NCBI GenBank assembly: GCA_038230395.1
Contig: JBBRNI010000006.1
Coordinates: 3,132-67,131 of the forward strand
DNA length: 64,000 nucleotides
Source: JBDSWU01 sp038230395
Lineage (GTDB): Bacteria; Patescibacteriota; Saccharimonadia; Saccharimonadales; UBA4665
Direction: 5' to 3'
Shown: positions 25,088 through 34,378 of the stretch, one piece after another
Layout: every line of letters begins with the position of its first letter
Position numbering within the stretch: the stretch's first letter is position 1
The notes under the pieces: model-generated
The model's input: the letters and a program-made list of their open reading frames with translations, nothing else
Databases searched by the model: none
Told to the model about the DNA's origin: nothing
Made by a program: the position numbers and the translations under genes

Positions 25088-25681
25088 ATGAACACAAAAC
25101 TACAGATTATTGGATTAGCAGGCACAAACGGCTCCGGCAAAGACACAGTTGGTGAATTACTGGCTCAGCAGCATGAGTACCTGTTTGTCTCTGTTACAGA
25201 GCTACTTCGAGCCGAATGCCAGCGCCGTAACCTGCCAGTTGAGCGTGAAAACCTGCGTATGATAAGTGCGCAGTGGCGCCGTGAACTTGGGCTTGGTGTG
25301 CTAGTTGACAAGGCAGTCGCCGAGTACGAAATCGTCAAAGACCGCTACAGTGGTGTCGTCATGGCCAGTATTCGTAACCCAGGCGAAGCTGACCGCATTC
25401 ACGAATTTGGTGGCACGATAGTTTGGATCGACGCCGATCCACAGACTCGCTACGACCGTATTCAAGCCAATGTTGCTACTCGTGGCCGCGCCGAAGAGGA
25501 CAACAAAACCTTCGATCAATTTTTAGCTGAAGAAGAAGTCGAAATGCACACCCCCGAGGGCGGTGACAACGCCATGCTAAACAGCGCTGCCGTCAAGGAC
25601 CGCTGCGATGTCTTCCTCATTAACGATACTAGCGATTTAACTTCGCTGAGTCTGACGATCCAAACCAGCCTCAAGTTGTAA
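25088..25681 (+). CDS. P-loop nucleoside/nucleotide kinase-like protein
   Basis: A 197-residue P-loop protein with Walker A GLAGTNGSGKDTVGE near residues 8-22, then a helical part with ENLRMISAQWRRELG, GVVMASIRNPGEAD, a strand IVWIDADPQTRYDRI, and a C-terminal NDTSD-type strand. The arrangement resembles dephospho-CoA kinase and related AAA-type small kinases, but the substrate cannot be assigned. The ATG at 25088 is used; an in-frame TTG lies two codons earlier. It follows rpoD by 15 nt and may be cotranscribed. Confidence 0.78.
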   Translation: MNTKLQIIGLAGTNGSGKDTVGELLAQQHEYLFVSVTELLRAECQRRNLPVERENLRMISAQWRRELGLGVLVDKAVAEYEIVKDRYSGVVMASIRNPGEADRIHEFGGTIVWIDADPQTRYDRIQANVATRGRAEEDNKTFDQFLAEEEVEMHTPEGGDNAMLNSAAVKDRCDVFLINDTSDLTSLSLTIQTSLKL

Positions 25682-25712
25682 TTAAAGCATATTTGTGATA
25701 TAATTAGATAAT

Positions 25713-25916
25713 ATGAGTAGTACAGAAACACAAGATTTTAATAATTTCCAACTTGGCGATGACGTCAGGGAACTGGCTGATGGTTTGATGGTAGATATTG
25801 GTGAAGCCTTCCATATTGATCTGATCGGCCTCGATGACGAAGCGCTGAGCGTTGGTCTCGGCGAAGTCGTGGTCGGCTTGGCAAAAATAAAGAATTACGT
25901 AACAACGAAGAAGTAA
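25713..25916 (+). CDS. Small acidic hypothetical protein
   Basis: A 67-residue acidic protein with a predicted amphipathic second half (DEALSVGLGEVVVGLAKIKNYV). TATAAT at 25699-25704 lies 8 nt before the ATG, so the gene likely has its own leaderless transcript. It is followed 20 nt later by the 223-residue gene at 25937. No family recognised. Confidence 0.6.
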   Translation: MSSTETQDFNNFQLGDDVRELADGLMVDIGEAFHIDLIGLDDEALSVGLGEVVVGLAKIKNYVTTKK

Positions 25917-25936
25917 CCGTATTATCAGATGAGAGT

Positions 25937-26608
25937 ATGGCTAACTTACTCGACCGTTCAGGTGTTCAGACGAGTCTTGATCGCAGTCTGTGGACTCCAA
26001 GCATCACAACTTCAAATGCCGAAGTAGATGCTCTAATTATGACTGGAGCTGTAGCCAACTGGCAGGATCGTATCGCTGCACAAATAGTAACAGCTAATAC
26101 GAGTGTGCCTATCCACTATGCAACATCTGACCGCGTTATGGGTACGCCAACTGAAAAAGTAAACCCCAATGTCATGGCCATGTTTGAGGCTGAAGGTGAT
26201 TATCCTACTGAAACCCAATACGCAGCCCAAATAATTATTCCAAAGCTTGTAGAAGCTGGCTTCACAGTTATATCTTCAGAATATGCCGGAGCCAACGGTG
26301 ACCAATTAGCCGAAGGCTTATTCGGTGATTTTCCTGAACTGGCATTCAAGAATTTGGTCTTCGGTCGTGTCGCCAACGCTGGTCTCCAATTGGCTTGCCA
26401 AATGCGGGTTGCAGCTCGTAAAATAAATCCTGACTTCGATGGTTTCCAGGACGAACCACAGGTATTCGTGGTCACCGACTCATTCCCAGTCGCCATAACT
26501 TCTGAGCAGAAAGCAGATGCCGCTCACTATCAGAACCCTCAGACTGGTCTACGTCAGGCAGTGCTCAGCGCCAAGTTAATTCACGAAGCCGCAATTGGTA
26601 TCAATTAG
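25937..26608 (+). CDS. Hypothetical protein, possible alpha/beta fold
   Basis: A 223-residue soluble protein without signal or membrane segments. Alternating hydrophobic strands and helices (AAQIIIPKLVEAGFTVISSEYAG-like region around 95-118; PQVFVVTDSFPVAIT around 175-190) suggest an alpha/beta fold, but I recognise no catalytic motif. The ATG has GAGAG upstream. It is convergent with the P-type ATPase gene, 13 nt away. Confidence 0.7.
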   Translation: MANLLDRSGVQTSLDRSLWTPSITTSNAEVDALIMTGAVANWQDRIAAQIVTANTSVPIHYATSDRVMGTPTEKVNPNVMAMFEAEGDYPTETQYAAQIIIPKLVEAGFTVISSEYAGANGDQLAEGLFGDFPELAFKNLVFGRVANAGLQLACQMRVAARKINPDFDGFQDEPQVFVVTDSFPVAITSEQKADAAHYQNPQTGLRQAVLSAKLIHEAAIGIN

Positions 26609-26621
26609 CTAATCTAGTTAC

Positions 26622-29420
26622 TCAGCTCTTGCCGAGCTTGACCTGCTGGTGTAGTTTGATAACCGCGCGGCGGGTGTGCTTGCGGGTGTGGCGCTGGAGC
26701 AGTCGTATAAGCATGTAGAGCGTGGCGGCGCTGAGTGCTGTTAGCCAGTCGACAAGCGTCAGAGCTGCGGTGCTGAAGTAGGGCTGGACCCACGGGTTAT
26801 AAATCAGGTTGAGTATTAAGAAAAACGATAGGCCAAAAGCTATCATCAGTTTGCTGTTATTCCAGAGGTAGCTGCTAAAGAACCTGTCATGGGCGTCAGA
26901 GCGTTCAAACATCATATATACATAAAGACAGAGTACTAGCGTGAGATAGGTTAGGGTCGTGGCTTGATGGTACTGGGGCAGGCTGGCATCGATGTAGCGT
27001 GGGCTTAGGGCGTGCCGTGCAAAGTATAGTAAATAGTTGCCGTAGCTGAGTACAGCAGCCAGTAACCCAAAGCCGATGAAGCCGCTGACGGCACTACGAT
27101 TAATGATGTGGTCGTCCAGATTACGCGGTTTTTGGCGCATCAGCTTGCCCTGTGCTTGGTCCCAGCCCAGAGCCGTTAACGGTAGTATTTGAGCCACGAT
27201 ATCGATGGCTAGGATCTGAATAGCAGTAATTGCTGGGGCAACATGGAACAGGGCAGTAGCGCTCAGACCAATCAGAACGGTCAGTAGCTCGCCGGCGTTA
27301 TCCGTCAGCACGCAGCGGGCAGCTTTGCGGATGTTTTGGTATGTTAGTCGACCCTGTTCTATGGCGGCTACTAAGGTATCAAAACTGTCGTCGAGTAACA
27401 CAATTTCGGCGGCGTCTTTGGCGACATCAGTGCCGGTGCGACCCATAGCGACACCAATATCGGCGCGCTTGAGGGCTGGGGCATCGTTGATGCCATCGCC
27501 GGTGACAGCTACGACATGACCACTACGCTTTACAATCTCCACTATACGTAATTTGTCCTCGGGGGCGACCCTGGAGAAGACGGCGCCACCATTTTCGACT
27601 AACGCCAGTATCTGGCTATCGGCTAGCCCAGCTAAATCACTTCCGGCAACTACGGTGATAGCATCACTTAGTAGCGCCTTTCTGGCTATCGCCACAGCAG
27701 TAACAGCGTAATCGCCAGTAATAATGGATACTTTGACATGTGCTTGGCGGGCGGCAAGCATGGCGGCTGGCACGGCATCACGCAACGGGTCAACCATGCT
27801 GGCCATCCCTAAAAAGGTAAAATTATGCTCTACTTCAGCCATAATATACGGCTTTTTAGCACCTTTGGGTAACACCCGGAAACCAAAGCCTAAGTTGCGC
27901 ATAGCCGCCTGGGCTTGGCGTTCATTAAATTGTACGTAGAAGTCACGGTCGGCTTTAGTTAGTTTGCGAATATGCCCATGGTCCCAGATGTCAGTAGAGG
28001 CTGCTAGTAGACTTTCGGGAGCACCCTTAACAAACACTACCGTCTCGTCGCCGCGCGTTCTGACTGAGCTGAGTAACTTGCGGGCTGAGTCAAACTGAAA
28101 CTCTTTAATTTCGGGGTGCTCGGCTTCCCAGGTTTCTATATCAAGACCAGCTTTACGGGCCAAGGTGATCAGCGCTCCTTCAGTGGGGTCGCCAACAACG
28201 TACCAACTAGCATGTTCAGCATCTGGTGGGTTCACGTGAGCGTTACTGGCCAGGGCAGCGCAAGCAAAAAATAGTTCAAGTTCTTTGAGCTTTGCAGAGG
28301 TTAATGATTTACCACGCTCGCTCACGATTTCACCATTAGCTTCGTATCCGGTTCCAGTTACTGCGTATGCCGTGCGGCCGATGAGTAGTTGCTCGACCGT
28401 CATTTCGTTCTTTGTAAGTGTTCCGGTTTTATCCGTCAATATAAAGTTGGTGGCGCCAAGTGTCTCAACGGCTGATAGCTTTTTGACGAGTGCTCGGCGC
28501 TTCGCTAGGCGTCCAGCTGTTTGGGCGAGAGTGATATTAACTTCAGCCACAAGGCCGTTAGGGATCATCGCCGCGCTTATACCAATGCCGAACAAAATAG
28601 CGGCGTGTAACCCCAAATTTGCCTTGAAGGCGATGCCAGTGAGTAGGACAGCCAATATGACCGTTCCTTGCACAATGCGAGTTGCTAGATGATTCATTTC
28701 CTTTTGAAGAGGAGAGGCTTCGGTATGGGTCGTTTGGCTGAGCGCCGCGATACGACCAAGCTCGCTTTGCATGCCAGTGCCAATAACCACCCCGTGGGCA
28801 CTGCCTGTGGCTATTGTGGTGCCCATGAATACGAGGTTGTGCCGACTGCCCAAGGTTACGTCATCAGCTATGGCATGGACGAATTTACGACTTGGATTGC
28901 TCTCGCCAGTGAGAGCGAAGTCATTGCTACTGAGTTCTTGCTCATCGAGTATGCGCAAATCGGCTGGGGCAGTATCACCACTCTCTATATATACAACGTC
29001 GCCAAGTACTAGTTCGGTAGAAGCGATTTCTTGGAGTAAACCAGAGCGAACGACTTTGGCTTTAGGTACCAATAACTGCTCTAGGCTTTTCATGAGTGTT
29101 TCGGCTTTGTGCTCCTGGAAAAAGCCAACCATGGCATTCATCAAGGCAATAAGTATCAAGATTGTCGCTGTTTTACTATCTTTGAGATACAGCGAAAAAG
29201 CCGCGCTCACTAGCAACATAATGACTAGCAAATTCTTAAATTGCCGGATGAACGTAATAATCGTGGCTTCGTGCTTGGTGCGGTGCAGGACGTTTGGACC
29301 AAGGTCTTGGAGGCGCTTTTTGGCTTCTTTGGTGGTCAGGCCGCTGGCACGTGAAGTCAGCTGCTCGAGCACGTCACTAGCAGGTAAGCGGTAATAGTTG
29401 AGCCGCTTTGGTGTATTCAT
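26622..29420 (-). CDS. P-type (P2) cation-transporting ATPase
   Basis: A 932-residue ATP-driven cation pump. It has an N-terminal Cation_ATPase_N region, actuator TGES near residue 172, phosphorylation motif DKTGTLT near 328, a nucleotide-binding domain with FVKGAPESLL, and hinge TGDGINDAPALKRADIG near 645-660, with about ten membrane helices. Two ion-site positions are unusual: helix M4 reads IPNGL where P2 pumps have PEGL, and M6 reads ILAIDIVAQILP, keeping the first Asp of the Na,K-ATPase pattern but with Gln at the second. The transported ion is therefore uncertain (calcium, sodium or another). The gene is divergent from MTHFS across a palindromic repeat. Confidence 0.92.
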   Translation of the reverse strand: MNTPKRLNYYRLPASDVLEQLTSRASGLTTKEAKKRLQDLGPNVLHRTKHEATIITFIRQFKNLLVIMLLVSAAFSLYLKDSKTATILILIALMNAMVGFFQEHKAETLMKSLEQLLVPKAKVVRSGLLQEIASTELVLGDVVYIESGDTAPADLRILDEQELSSNDFALTGESNPSRKFVHAIADDVTLGSRHNLVFMGTTIATGSAHGVVIGTGMQSELGRIAALSQTTHTEASPLQKEMNHLATRIVQGTVILAVLLTGIAFKANLGLHAAILFGIGISAAMIPNGLVAEVNITLAQTAGRLAKRRALVKKLSAVETLGATNFILTDKTGTLTKNEMTVEQLLIGRTAYAVTGTGYEANGEIVSERGKSLTSAKLKELELFFACAALASNAHVNPPDAEHASWYVVGDPTEGALITLARKAGLDIETWEAEHPEIKEFQFDSARKLLSSVRTRGDETVVFVKGAPESLLAASTDIWDHGHIRKLTKADRDFYVQFNERQAQAAMRNLGFGFRVLPKGAKKPYIMAEVEHNFTFLGMASMVDPLRDAVPAAMLAARQAHVKVSIITGDYAVTAVAIARKALLSDAITVVAGSDLAGLADSQILALVENGGAVFSRVAPEDKLRIVEIVKRSGHVVAVTGDGINDAPALKRADIGVAMGRTGTDVAKDAAEIVLLDDSFDTLVAAIEQGRLTYQNIRKAARCVLTDNAGELLTVLIGLSATALFHVAPAITAIQILAIDIVAQILPLTALGWDQAQGKLMRQKPRNLDDHIINRSAVSGFIGFGLLAAVLSYGNYLLYFARHALSPRYIDASLPQYHQATTLTYLTLVLCLYVYMMFERSDAHDRFFSSYLWNNSKLMIAFGLSFFLILNLIYNPWVQPYFSTAALTLVDWLTALSAATLYMLIRLLQRHTRKHTRRAVIKLHQQVKLGKS

Positions 29421-29452
29421 ACATAAGCAGTATACCTGTTGCCATGAGTATT

Positions 29453-29556
29453 AGCCTATGTCTGTATAAGGTTTTGAGAGTGCGTTTCATTACGGGCTTT
29501 TGCGCCCTTCATCGCACTACGCTTGACTCTCCCAAAACCTTATACAGATATAGGCT
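29453..29556. repeat. Family A palindromic element, copy 1
   Basis: 28-nt arms at 29453-29480 and 29529-29556 pair at 26 of 28 positions. Between and partly within them lies a core of about 58 nt shared with the copies at 35204-35297 and 59821-59916: GTGCGTTTC, a short stem with a TTTT-containing loop (GGGC/GCCC here), then GCACTACGCTTGAC. The element sits between the divergent ATPase and MTHFS genes. Confidence 0.85.
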
Positions 29557-29597
29557 TGAGCTTGCCGTGCAGGTGATGGTGTGGGATATTGTTTGGT

Positions 29598-30104
29598 ATG
29601 AAATCTAAAGCTGATTTGCGAAATGAACTTAAGGCTGCTCGGGCCGAGATGAGTGTTGCCGAGGTAATTGAGAAGAGTCGGCAGATTGTAACCAGTGTTC
29701 ATACTATCCTTACTAGTCTCAACTTTCGTAGTTTGCATTGCTATGAACCTATCGCCAAACTGCATGAGGTTGATGTGTCGGAGCTGTTTGATTTGCCTGA
29801 CGTGGCGCTCTATACTTCACGTAAACTAGCGGGTGAGTGGCATGTGGTATCTGTTATAGATGATATTGCCAAGCCTGAACCGCAGCTTGACGTGATAATT
29901 GTGCCGATGCTTGGCTTTGATAAAAACCTGCACCGCGTTGGCTATGGTGGCGGCTACTACGATCAACTTCTGGCCAAGTATCCACAAGCTCTTAAAGTAG
30001 GTGTGTGTTACGAGCAAGGAAGAGTTTCAGCTATTCCATCCCAACCACACGACATCCCACTCAATATTATCGTTACTGAAGAAACAGCCTCGATAGCGGT
30101 CTAA
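29598..30104 (+). CDS. 5-formyltetrahydrofolate cyclo-ligase
   Basis: Converts 5-formyl-THF to 5,10-methenyl-THF with ATP, keeping one-carbon folates available. The 168-residue protein has the family C-terminal signature VPMLGFDKNLHRVGYGGGYY around residues 103-122, plus an N-terminal LRNELKAARAEMS and the central YTSRKLAGEW region. The ATG at 29598 is used instead of an in-frame TTG three codons earlier. polA follows after 27 nt. Confidence 0.92.
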   Translation: MKSKADLRNELKAARAEMSVAEVIEKSRQIVTSVHTILTSLNFRSLHCYEPIAKLHEVDVSELFDLPDVALYTSRKLAGEWHVVSVIDDIAKPEPQLDVIIVPMLGFDKNLHRVGYGGGYYDQLLAKYPQALKVGVCYEQGRVSAIPSQPHDIPLNIIVTEETASIAV

Positions 30105-30131
30105 ATGACCGAAGTAGTTTATACTTAAAAC

Positions 30132-32780
30132 ATGGCGGAGACTCCTAAGAAGAAGCTGGTGGTGATCGATGGTAAGTCGGTTTTTTATCGCGGCTATTAC
30201 GCCATGTCCAATTTAGCTACCAAAGACGGTACTCCCACGGGTGGCGTGTTTGGCTTCGCGACCATGGCTCTAGAGGTCGTGCGTCGGCTCAAGCCTGACT
30301 ATGTGGCAGTGGCTTGGGACAAGCCCAAGACAAATATTCGGCGTCGGCTGGAGCTGTACCCAGAATACAAGGCGGGGCGTAAACCAACGCCACCCGATTT
30401 TAAAGCCCAGATCCCAATATTGCATGAACTGCTTGCAGCTTTTGGCTGGCCGCTCTACGAGCTCGATGATTACGAGGCTGACGACATTATGGGTGCGCTA
30501 GCGGTTCAAGCCAGCGCGCAGGATATTGAAACGCTGCTAATCACCTCTGATATGGACATGCTGCAATTAATCAATGATCAAGTGCACGTCTACGCGCTCA
30601 AAACTGGGCTGTCGAACATAGAATTGTATTCACCAGCCAGTTTTGTAGCAAAATACGGTATCCGCGTTGACCAGTTCTTGGATCTCAAAGCCCTCAAAGG
30701 CGATTCTTCCGATAACATTCCAGGTGTGCCAGGTATTGGTGAAAAGGGTGGTATTGAGCTGTTAAAACAGTACGAAACACTTGATAATATATACGAAAAT
30801 CTGGACCTATTAAAGGAAAGTACTCGCAAAAAGCTGGTCGCAGGCAAAGATTTAGCTTACCTGAGCAAGGAGTTAGCCCGCATCTGGACCGATGCACCGA
30901 TCCCACTTGATCTAGACGCAGTAGACGGTAGCAAGTGTCAGCCAGAGAAGCTACTACACCTCTTGCAAAAGCTGGAATTTCGTACCCTTGCGCGGCAGCT
31001 TCCTGAGGTTATACAAGTTCAGCTCAGCGAAACTGGCTCTAGCATGGCAGCCAATCTTATAGTTGGTAAAAACACCGTTATCGACAGTCTCGACAAGCTC
31101 AAAGAGTTCCACTTGCCAGCTACTGAACAGCTGTTTATTCACGCGCGTTCAGCCGGCAAACATGGCCGTAGACCAGAGGTGCTTATACTTAGTAGCGACG
31201 GTAAGCGTACCTATACGCTAGATCTGCGTAAGCTTGACCACGAAGTCATAATTAAGCATTTTGCTGATAGTGCGCCGCTCATTGGCTACGATATTAAGTC
31301 TTCGCTCAAGGTACTACTTGAACTAGGTATGGAATATTTGCCTCCTGTTGGGCATGATGTGCTCATAGGGTCGTTTATCTTGAATGCACTCAGGCGTGAA
31401 CAGACACTGACTGAGCTGGCTCAATCTGATCTTGGTTACGATGGCTCTGCCTTCGAAGATTTGGACGCTGACGAGGTCATTACCAGGGCGCCAGAAATAA
31501 TTGCTGTTATCAAAGCTTTGCACGATCAGCAAACCAAAGACATGAATGAAATACCCAAGCTGGTGAGTTTAGCAACAGACATAGAATGGCCAGTTATCCC
31601 CGTGCTTGCCCGCATGGAACATCGTGGTATCGAGCTCGACACCGCTTATTTGAAGAAGTTCGCAGATGAGATTGACGACATGATTTCGGACTTTGAGCAG
31701 CAGATATACGGCTACGCCGACCAAGAGTTCAACATTGCATCGCCGAGCCAACTGGCCGAAATATTGTTTGAAAAGCTTGCGCTACCGGCTAAAAATATTA
31801 AAAAAGGTAAGACTGGCTACAGCACAGCCGCCAGCGAGCTCGATAAGCTCCGTGAGCAACATCCTATCATTGAGGTTATCACTCAATTTAGAGAGGTCAC
31901 TAAGCTCAAGAACACTTATGTCGACACGCTCCCGCTTATGGTCGACGAAAATTCGCGTCTGCATACCACATTCGCCCTAACTGTCGCGCAAACTGGTCGC
32001 CTCAGTAGCAATGATCCAAATCTGCAAAACATCCCAACTCGTACTGATCTTGGGCGCCATGTGCGGACGGCCTTCGTGGCTGGCAAAGGTAACAAGCTCG
32101 TCAGCGCCGATTACTCGCAGTTTGAGCTGCGCCTGGCGGCTGTATTGGCCAACGACACCGAACTAATAGATATGTTTAACAGAGGTGCTGATATCCATAC
32201 TGCCACTGCAGCTCAAGTTTATGAGCGCGAGCTAGAAGATGTTACTAAGCAGATGCGTCGAGCCGCCAAAGTTATTAACTTTGGCATTTTATACGGCATG
32301 AGCCCTCACGGCTTGGCCATTGCCGCCTACATGGGCTATGACCAGGCCACAGCTTTTATAAAGCGCTACAAAGACCTGCGCCGTCCACTTTTTGACTACA
32401 TGGATCATCTACTGGTAGTTGCCAGGGAAGAGGGTTATGTCGAGACACTGTTTGGTCGCCGTCGCCCAATGCCAGATATAAAATCGTCTAACTTTATGGT
32501 TCGCCAATCTGCTGAACGCCAAGCTATCAACATGCCGATTCAGGGCACCGAAGCTGACCTCATGAAACTAGCCATGGTCGAAGTTGATAAGCAATTACAG
32601 GCCAATTACCCTGACTCCCACCAGCTATTACAAATTCACGACTCAATACTGGTAGAATGTTCCGCCAATGCAGCCAACGAAGTAGCTGAACTACTCAAAA
32701 CTGCCATGCAAGACATTTATAAACTCCCCGTTAAGCTCGACGTCGACGTCACCATTGGTGACAACTGGGGCGAACTATAA
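30132..32780 (+). CDS. polA: DNA polymerase I
   Basis: Repair and Okazaki-fragment polymerase, 882 residues. Order: 5' nuclease domain (residues 1-290; LYELDDYEADDIMG near 113, GDSSDNIPGVPGIG near 195), a 3'-5' exonuclease-like domain (about 300-480) and the polymerase domain with motif A DYSQFELRLAA near 659, the O-helix RRAAKVINFGILYG and motif C QIHDSILVEC near 834. The exonuclease DxE motif appears as FIHARS, so proofreading is probably lost, as in several bacterial Pol I enzymes. TATACT at 30120-30125 ends 6 nt before the ATG, suggesting a leaderless mRNA. Confidence 0.97.
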   Translation: MAETPKKKLVVIDGKSVFYRGYYAMSNLATKDGTPTGGVFGFATMALEVVRRLKPDYVAVAWDKPKTNIRRRLELYPEYKAGRKPTPPDFKAQIPILHELLAAFGWPLYELDDYEADDIMGALAVQASAQDIETLLITSDMDMLQLINDQVHVYALKTGLSNIELYSPASFVAKYGIRVDQFLDLKALKGDSSDNIPGVPGIGEKGGIELLKQYETLDNIYENLDLLKESTRKKLVAGKDLAYLSKELARIWTDAPIPLDLDAVDGSKCQPEKLLHLLQKLEFRTLARQLPEVIQVQLSETGSSMAANLIVGKNTVIDSLDKLKEFHLPATEQLFIHARSAGKHGRRPEVLILSSDGKRTYTLDLRKLDHEVIIKHFADSAPLIGYDIKSSLKVLLELGMEYLPPVGHDVLIGSFILNALRREQTLTELAQSDLGYDGSAFEDLDADEVITRAPEIIAVIKALHDQQTKDMNEIPKLVSLATDIEWPVIPVLARMEHRGIELDTAYLKKFADEIDDMISDFEQQIYGYADQEFNIASPSQLAEILFEKLALPAKNIKKGKTGYSTAASELDKLREQHPIIEVITQFREVTKLKNTYVDTLPLMVDENSRLHTTFALTVAQTGRLSSNDPNLQNIPTRTDLGRHVRTAFVAGKGNKLVSADYSQFELRLAAVLANDTELIDMFNRGADIHTATAAQVYERELEDVTKQMRRAAKVINFGILYGMSPHGLAIAAYMGYDQATAFIKRYKDLRRPLFDYMDHLLVVAREEGYVETLFGRRRPMPDIKSSNFMVRQSAERQAINMPIQGTEADLMKLAMVEVDKQLQANYPDSHQLLQIHDSILVECSANAANEVAELLKTAMQDIYKLPVKLDVDVTIGDNWGEL

Positions 32781-32793
32781 TGAGCCCATTCAA

Positions 32794-33228
32794 ATGAGTG
32801 AACAGCTGTTTCATATCGGTATTAAGGCGATGGTTGAAGATACCGATGGACGATTGCTGCTCTTTAAGCAAGACGTTTCTCATAACCATAGTATGCCAAC
32901 GGCTGCATACTGGGACTTCGCTGGTGGTCGTGTAAATGTAGGCGAAACGTCAGTGTTGGAAACGCTTCGACGAGAAATCCAAGAAGAAACCGGCATCGAC
33001 GATTATGATTCAGCTGAATTATTCACGACAGTTATTTCGAACCATCGAATTAAATTACCAAACGATCAACTGATTGGTTTAGCTTTAGTGATTTACAAAG
33101 TAAAGCTCAAACCAAATGCCCAAATTATATTAAGCGATGAGCATACGAATTACGAGTGGGTAGATCGTAATGAAGCCAAAGTCCGCCTGGCGCATAAGTA
33201 CCCAGCTGAGTTTACGAACTCGCTATAG
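32794..33228 (+). CDS. Nudix hydrolase
   Basis: A 144-residue Nudix-fold pyrophosphohydrolase. The Nudix box is complete: G-x5-E-x7-REIQEETGI within GRVNVGETSVLETLRREIQE around residues 45-68. Substrate cannot be assigned; sanitising oxidised nucleotides or trimming nucleotide sugars are possibilities. The ATG at 32794 follows the polA stop by 13 nt; an upstream in-frame start would overlap polA. The 3' end overlaps the convergent gene at 33223 by 6 nt. Confidence 0.9.
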   Translation: MSEQLFHIGIKAMVEDTDGRLLLFKQDVSHNHSMPTAAYWDFAGGRVNVGETSVLETLRREIQEETGIDDYDSAELFTTVISNHRIKLPNDQLIGLALVIYKVKLKPNAQIILSDEHTNYEWVDRNEAKVRLAHKYPAEFTNSL

Positions 33229-33681
33229 CTTGGAAGGATCAGTGTCAGCGTGGCGACGGCGACGGGCACGCTCTGATGACACGATTCGACCACCACGGGC
33301 ACGCATCAGTCGTACAGCGAGGGCGATGACCCACATTGCGAAACCAGTGTCAGCTACACTGGTAATCAACCCTAAAACGTCAGTGTGGTGGCGGGCATTC
33401 GATATTGCTACTACTAAAATTAGAAATTCAGCAGCGACGAGTGCTAAGCCTAGCCGGCGGCTGCGGCGCTTCTGGGTAAAGTATCCTAGTAACCAGATGA
33501 GCCCAAACCACACGACAATCAGCAAAAAATAGCCGATTGAGGACAGTGAATTGGTCAGACAATTACTGCTATGAGTATGGCAAGTTGTGATAATTGAGTT
33601 CAGTTGCGTACCGATGTTAAGCAAGCTCAGAACGGCGAACTGTATAACGGTGGCAATTCCTGTTTCGTAGGTTAATTTCAT
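33223..33681 (-). CDS. Hypothetical multi-pass membrane protein
   Basis: A 152-residue protein with about four hydrophobic helices (near 8-28, 48-67, 77-92 and 105-127) and a short strongly basic C-terminus (RARGGRIVSSERARRRRHAD), likely cytoplasmic. Two Cys residues lie in the first loop (CHTHSSNC). No family recognised. The start ATG at 33681 leads directly into the first hydrophobic part. Confidence 0.7.
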   Translation of the reverse strand: MKLTYETGIATVIQFAVLSLLNIGTQLNSIITTCHTHSSNCLTNSLSSIGYFLLIVVWFGLIWLLGYFTQKRRSRRLGLALVAAEFLILVVAISNARHHTDVLGLITSVADTGFAMWVIALAVRLMRARGGRIVSSERARRRRHADTDPSKL

Positions 33682-33753
33682 GCATATTCAGTATACGCTA
33701 TGGCATGCTACAATATGGTTGCAAAATAAGCGTAATAATGTTAGTATAAGTAT

Positions 33754-34326
33754 ATGTTGCGTTACTTAGTTGGATTCCTTGTTACTGTTGGCCTGATCAT
33801 TTTGTTGATCGTGTTGCTGTTTAGTGGTGGTGGCAGTTCGCCCTCCAAAAAAGTACCAAACAGTGGCCATACTCTCGAGAGCTATGCCCAAACTGACGCC
33901 CAGGTTCGATTTACCATTGATGGACCGATTAACGCTGTCGAAAACCACCGTCAAGCCCAGGTCATTGTTGACCGTAATAACGCAGTTTTCAATCTTATCC
34001 AAGGCTACGATGGCTCAGTTATTAGCACGCAGAGCTTTGCCAATACCACTGCTAGCTACTCAGCTTTCTTACACGGTTTAGAAATGCTAAATTTCACCAA
34101 GGGCGATACTTCTGACAAGAGTCTGGCGAGCGAAAACGGTCACTGCCCAACAGGTAATCGTTACGGCTATGATGTCATACAGAACGGACAAACTATCGAG
34201 CACTTCTGGGCTACTAGTTGCGGTGGTACGCATACCTATCTTGGCAATGTTGAAACAACACGCTATTTATTTGAGCAACAAATTCCACACTACCGTGACC
34301 TTGTCAGCTCCGTTTCAGACTTTTAG
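33754..34326 (+). CDS. Hypothetical membrane-anchored extracytoplasmic protein
   Basis: A 190-residue protein with an N-terminal anchor at about 5-24 (LVGFLVTVGLIILLIVLLF), a Gly/Ser linker and a soluble domain containing VRFTIDGPINAVENHRQAQV, two Cys residues (NGHCPTGN and TSCGGTHTYLG) that could form a disulfide, and a YLFEQQIPHY end. The domain is unrecognised; this layout is common among surface proteins of CPR bacteria. No signal peptidase II lipobox is seen. Confidence 0.75.
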   Translation: MLRYLVGFLVTVGLIILLIVLLFSGGGSSPSKKVPNSGHTLESYAQTDAQVRFTIDGPINAVENHRQAQVIVDRNNAVFNLIQGYDGSVISTQSFANTTASYSAFLHGLEMLNFTKGDTSDKSLASENGHCPTGNRYGYDVIQNGQTIEHFWATSCGGTHTYLGNVETTRYLFEQQIPHYRDLVSSVSDF

Positions 34327-34378
34327 TGTTGCCCGATGTTGCGCCTAATTCAAGATTAGGTAAGGTATACTTGAGTCT

